From assembly GCF_023701745.1 (NCBI RefSeq), contig NZ_JAJOZB010000001.1, positions 7,611,001 through 7,675,000 of the forward strand: DNA of 64,000 bases. The letters are read 5' to 3'. Origin of the DNA: Streptomyces sp. RKAG293. GTDB taxonomy: Bacteria > Actinomycetota > Actinomycetes > Streptomycetales > Streptomycetaceae. Made by a program: the position numbers and the translations under genes. Shown piece by piece: positions 63,788 to 64,000 of the stretch; position 1 is the first letter of the stretch; each line of letters begins with the position of its first letter. Below the pieces are notes generated by a model, which was given only the letters and a program-made list of their open reading frames with translations, made no database searches and was not told the DNA's origin.

Positions 63788-64000
63788 GTGACGGCGTCAG
63801 GCTCGGAGGCGGACAGTGTGCGGACGGTCTGCTCGTACTGCGGAGTCGGCTGCGGCGTCGTGCTCGACATCGGGCGGGACGCCTCCACCGGCAGGCGGAC
63901 CGTCGCCAAGGTCTCCGGGGACAGGAAGCACCCGGCGAACTTCGGACGGCTCTGCACGAAGGGCTCGACCAGCGCGGACATGATGGCCGCCACCGGGCGG
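63788..64000 (+). CDS. Assimilatory nitrate reductase-type molybdoenzyme (5' part)
   Basis: GTG 63788, 7 bases after GGGGAGGG, opens a frame that runs off the window (71 codons seen). The GTG at 63782 is also in frame but too close to the ribosome site. The first residues contain CSYCGVGCGVVLDI and later FGRLCTKG. This is the four-Cys 4Fe-4S motif at the start of molybdopterin oxidoreductases such as assimilatory nitrate reductase and formate dehydrogenase. The TVCxYCGVGC version and the possible GlnR site favour nitrate reductase. The rest is outside the window. Confidence 0.8.
   Translation, partial: MTASGSEADSVRTVCSYCGVGCGVVLDIGRDASTGRRTVAKVSGDRKHPANFGRLCTKGSTSADMMAATGR

Overview
The window is high-GC DNA (third codon positions almost all G or C) with GTG starts, ATGA/GTGA stop-start overlaps and two rare TTA codons in one gene. 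It carries a type VII (ESX-like) secretion locus, TetR regulators, a Tat-exported deiminase and very large secreted-type proteins. All of this points to a Streptomyces-type actinomycete chromosome. No rRNA, tRNA, CRISPR array or transposase was recognised.

1-13,450: a nitrogen-compound catabolic island. Two paralogous TetR repressors flank a shared operator. Near-identical palindromes, each built into a TTGACT-N17-nA(G/C)AnT promoter, sit before a leftward gene off the window, before a fused urease gamma/beta gene plus a divergent urease alpha, and before an agmatine-deiminase-like gene. That last gene leads into a five-gene Opp/Dpp-type ABC importer. A third TetR with its own palindrome faces a second, Tat-exported deiminase. 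No urease accessory genes (ureD/E/F/G) are present. The likely logic is outside deimination, uptake, inside deimination and hydrolysis by the urease-like enzyme. The substrate is unknown.

13,667-39,727: a type VII-like secretion locus with four small WXG100-type proteins, EccD, a beta-helix/AAA+ (EccA-like) fusion, a three-ATPase EccC and one giant multidomain protein of about 5,015 residues. The giant gene holds a zinc-metalloprotease domain between two copies of a 1.57 kb duplication, and is interrupted by a one-base deletion in a G run. EccB, EccE and a mycosin protease are absent here.

39,800-47,160: a membrane ricin-lectin-like protein, a P-loop regulator-like protein, an AI-2E-type permease and an MMPL transporter also broken by a one-base deletion.

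47,300-54,270: a candidate signalling or conflict island: a Crp-family protein with an intact cyclic-nucleotide cassette, a class III nucleotidyl cyclase-like protein, a degenerate P-loop/helical-repeat protein whose N-terminus shares a motif with the cyclase tail, an unknown protein, and a NERD-nuclease/UvrD-helicase fusion with two TTA codons. A hand count of one 60-codon stretch of the helicase gene gives clearly more A/T third positions than a comparable stretch of eccC.

54,350-64,000: a minus-strand run of MFS transporter, carotenoid oxygenase and a Tap-family alpha/beta-hydrolase that seems to have lost all three catalytic residues. Divergent from it are a cytochrome P450 and a SnoaL-like protein, then a paralogue of the earlier P-loop protein. 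The start of an assimilatory nitrate-reductase-type molybdoenzyme runs off the right edge.
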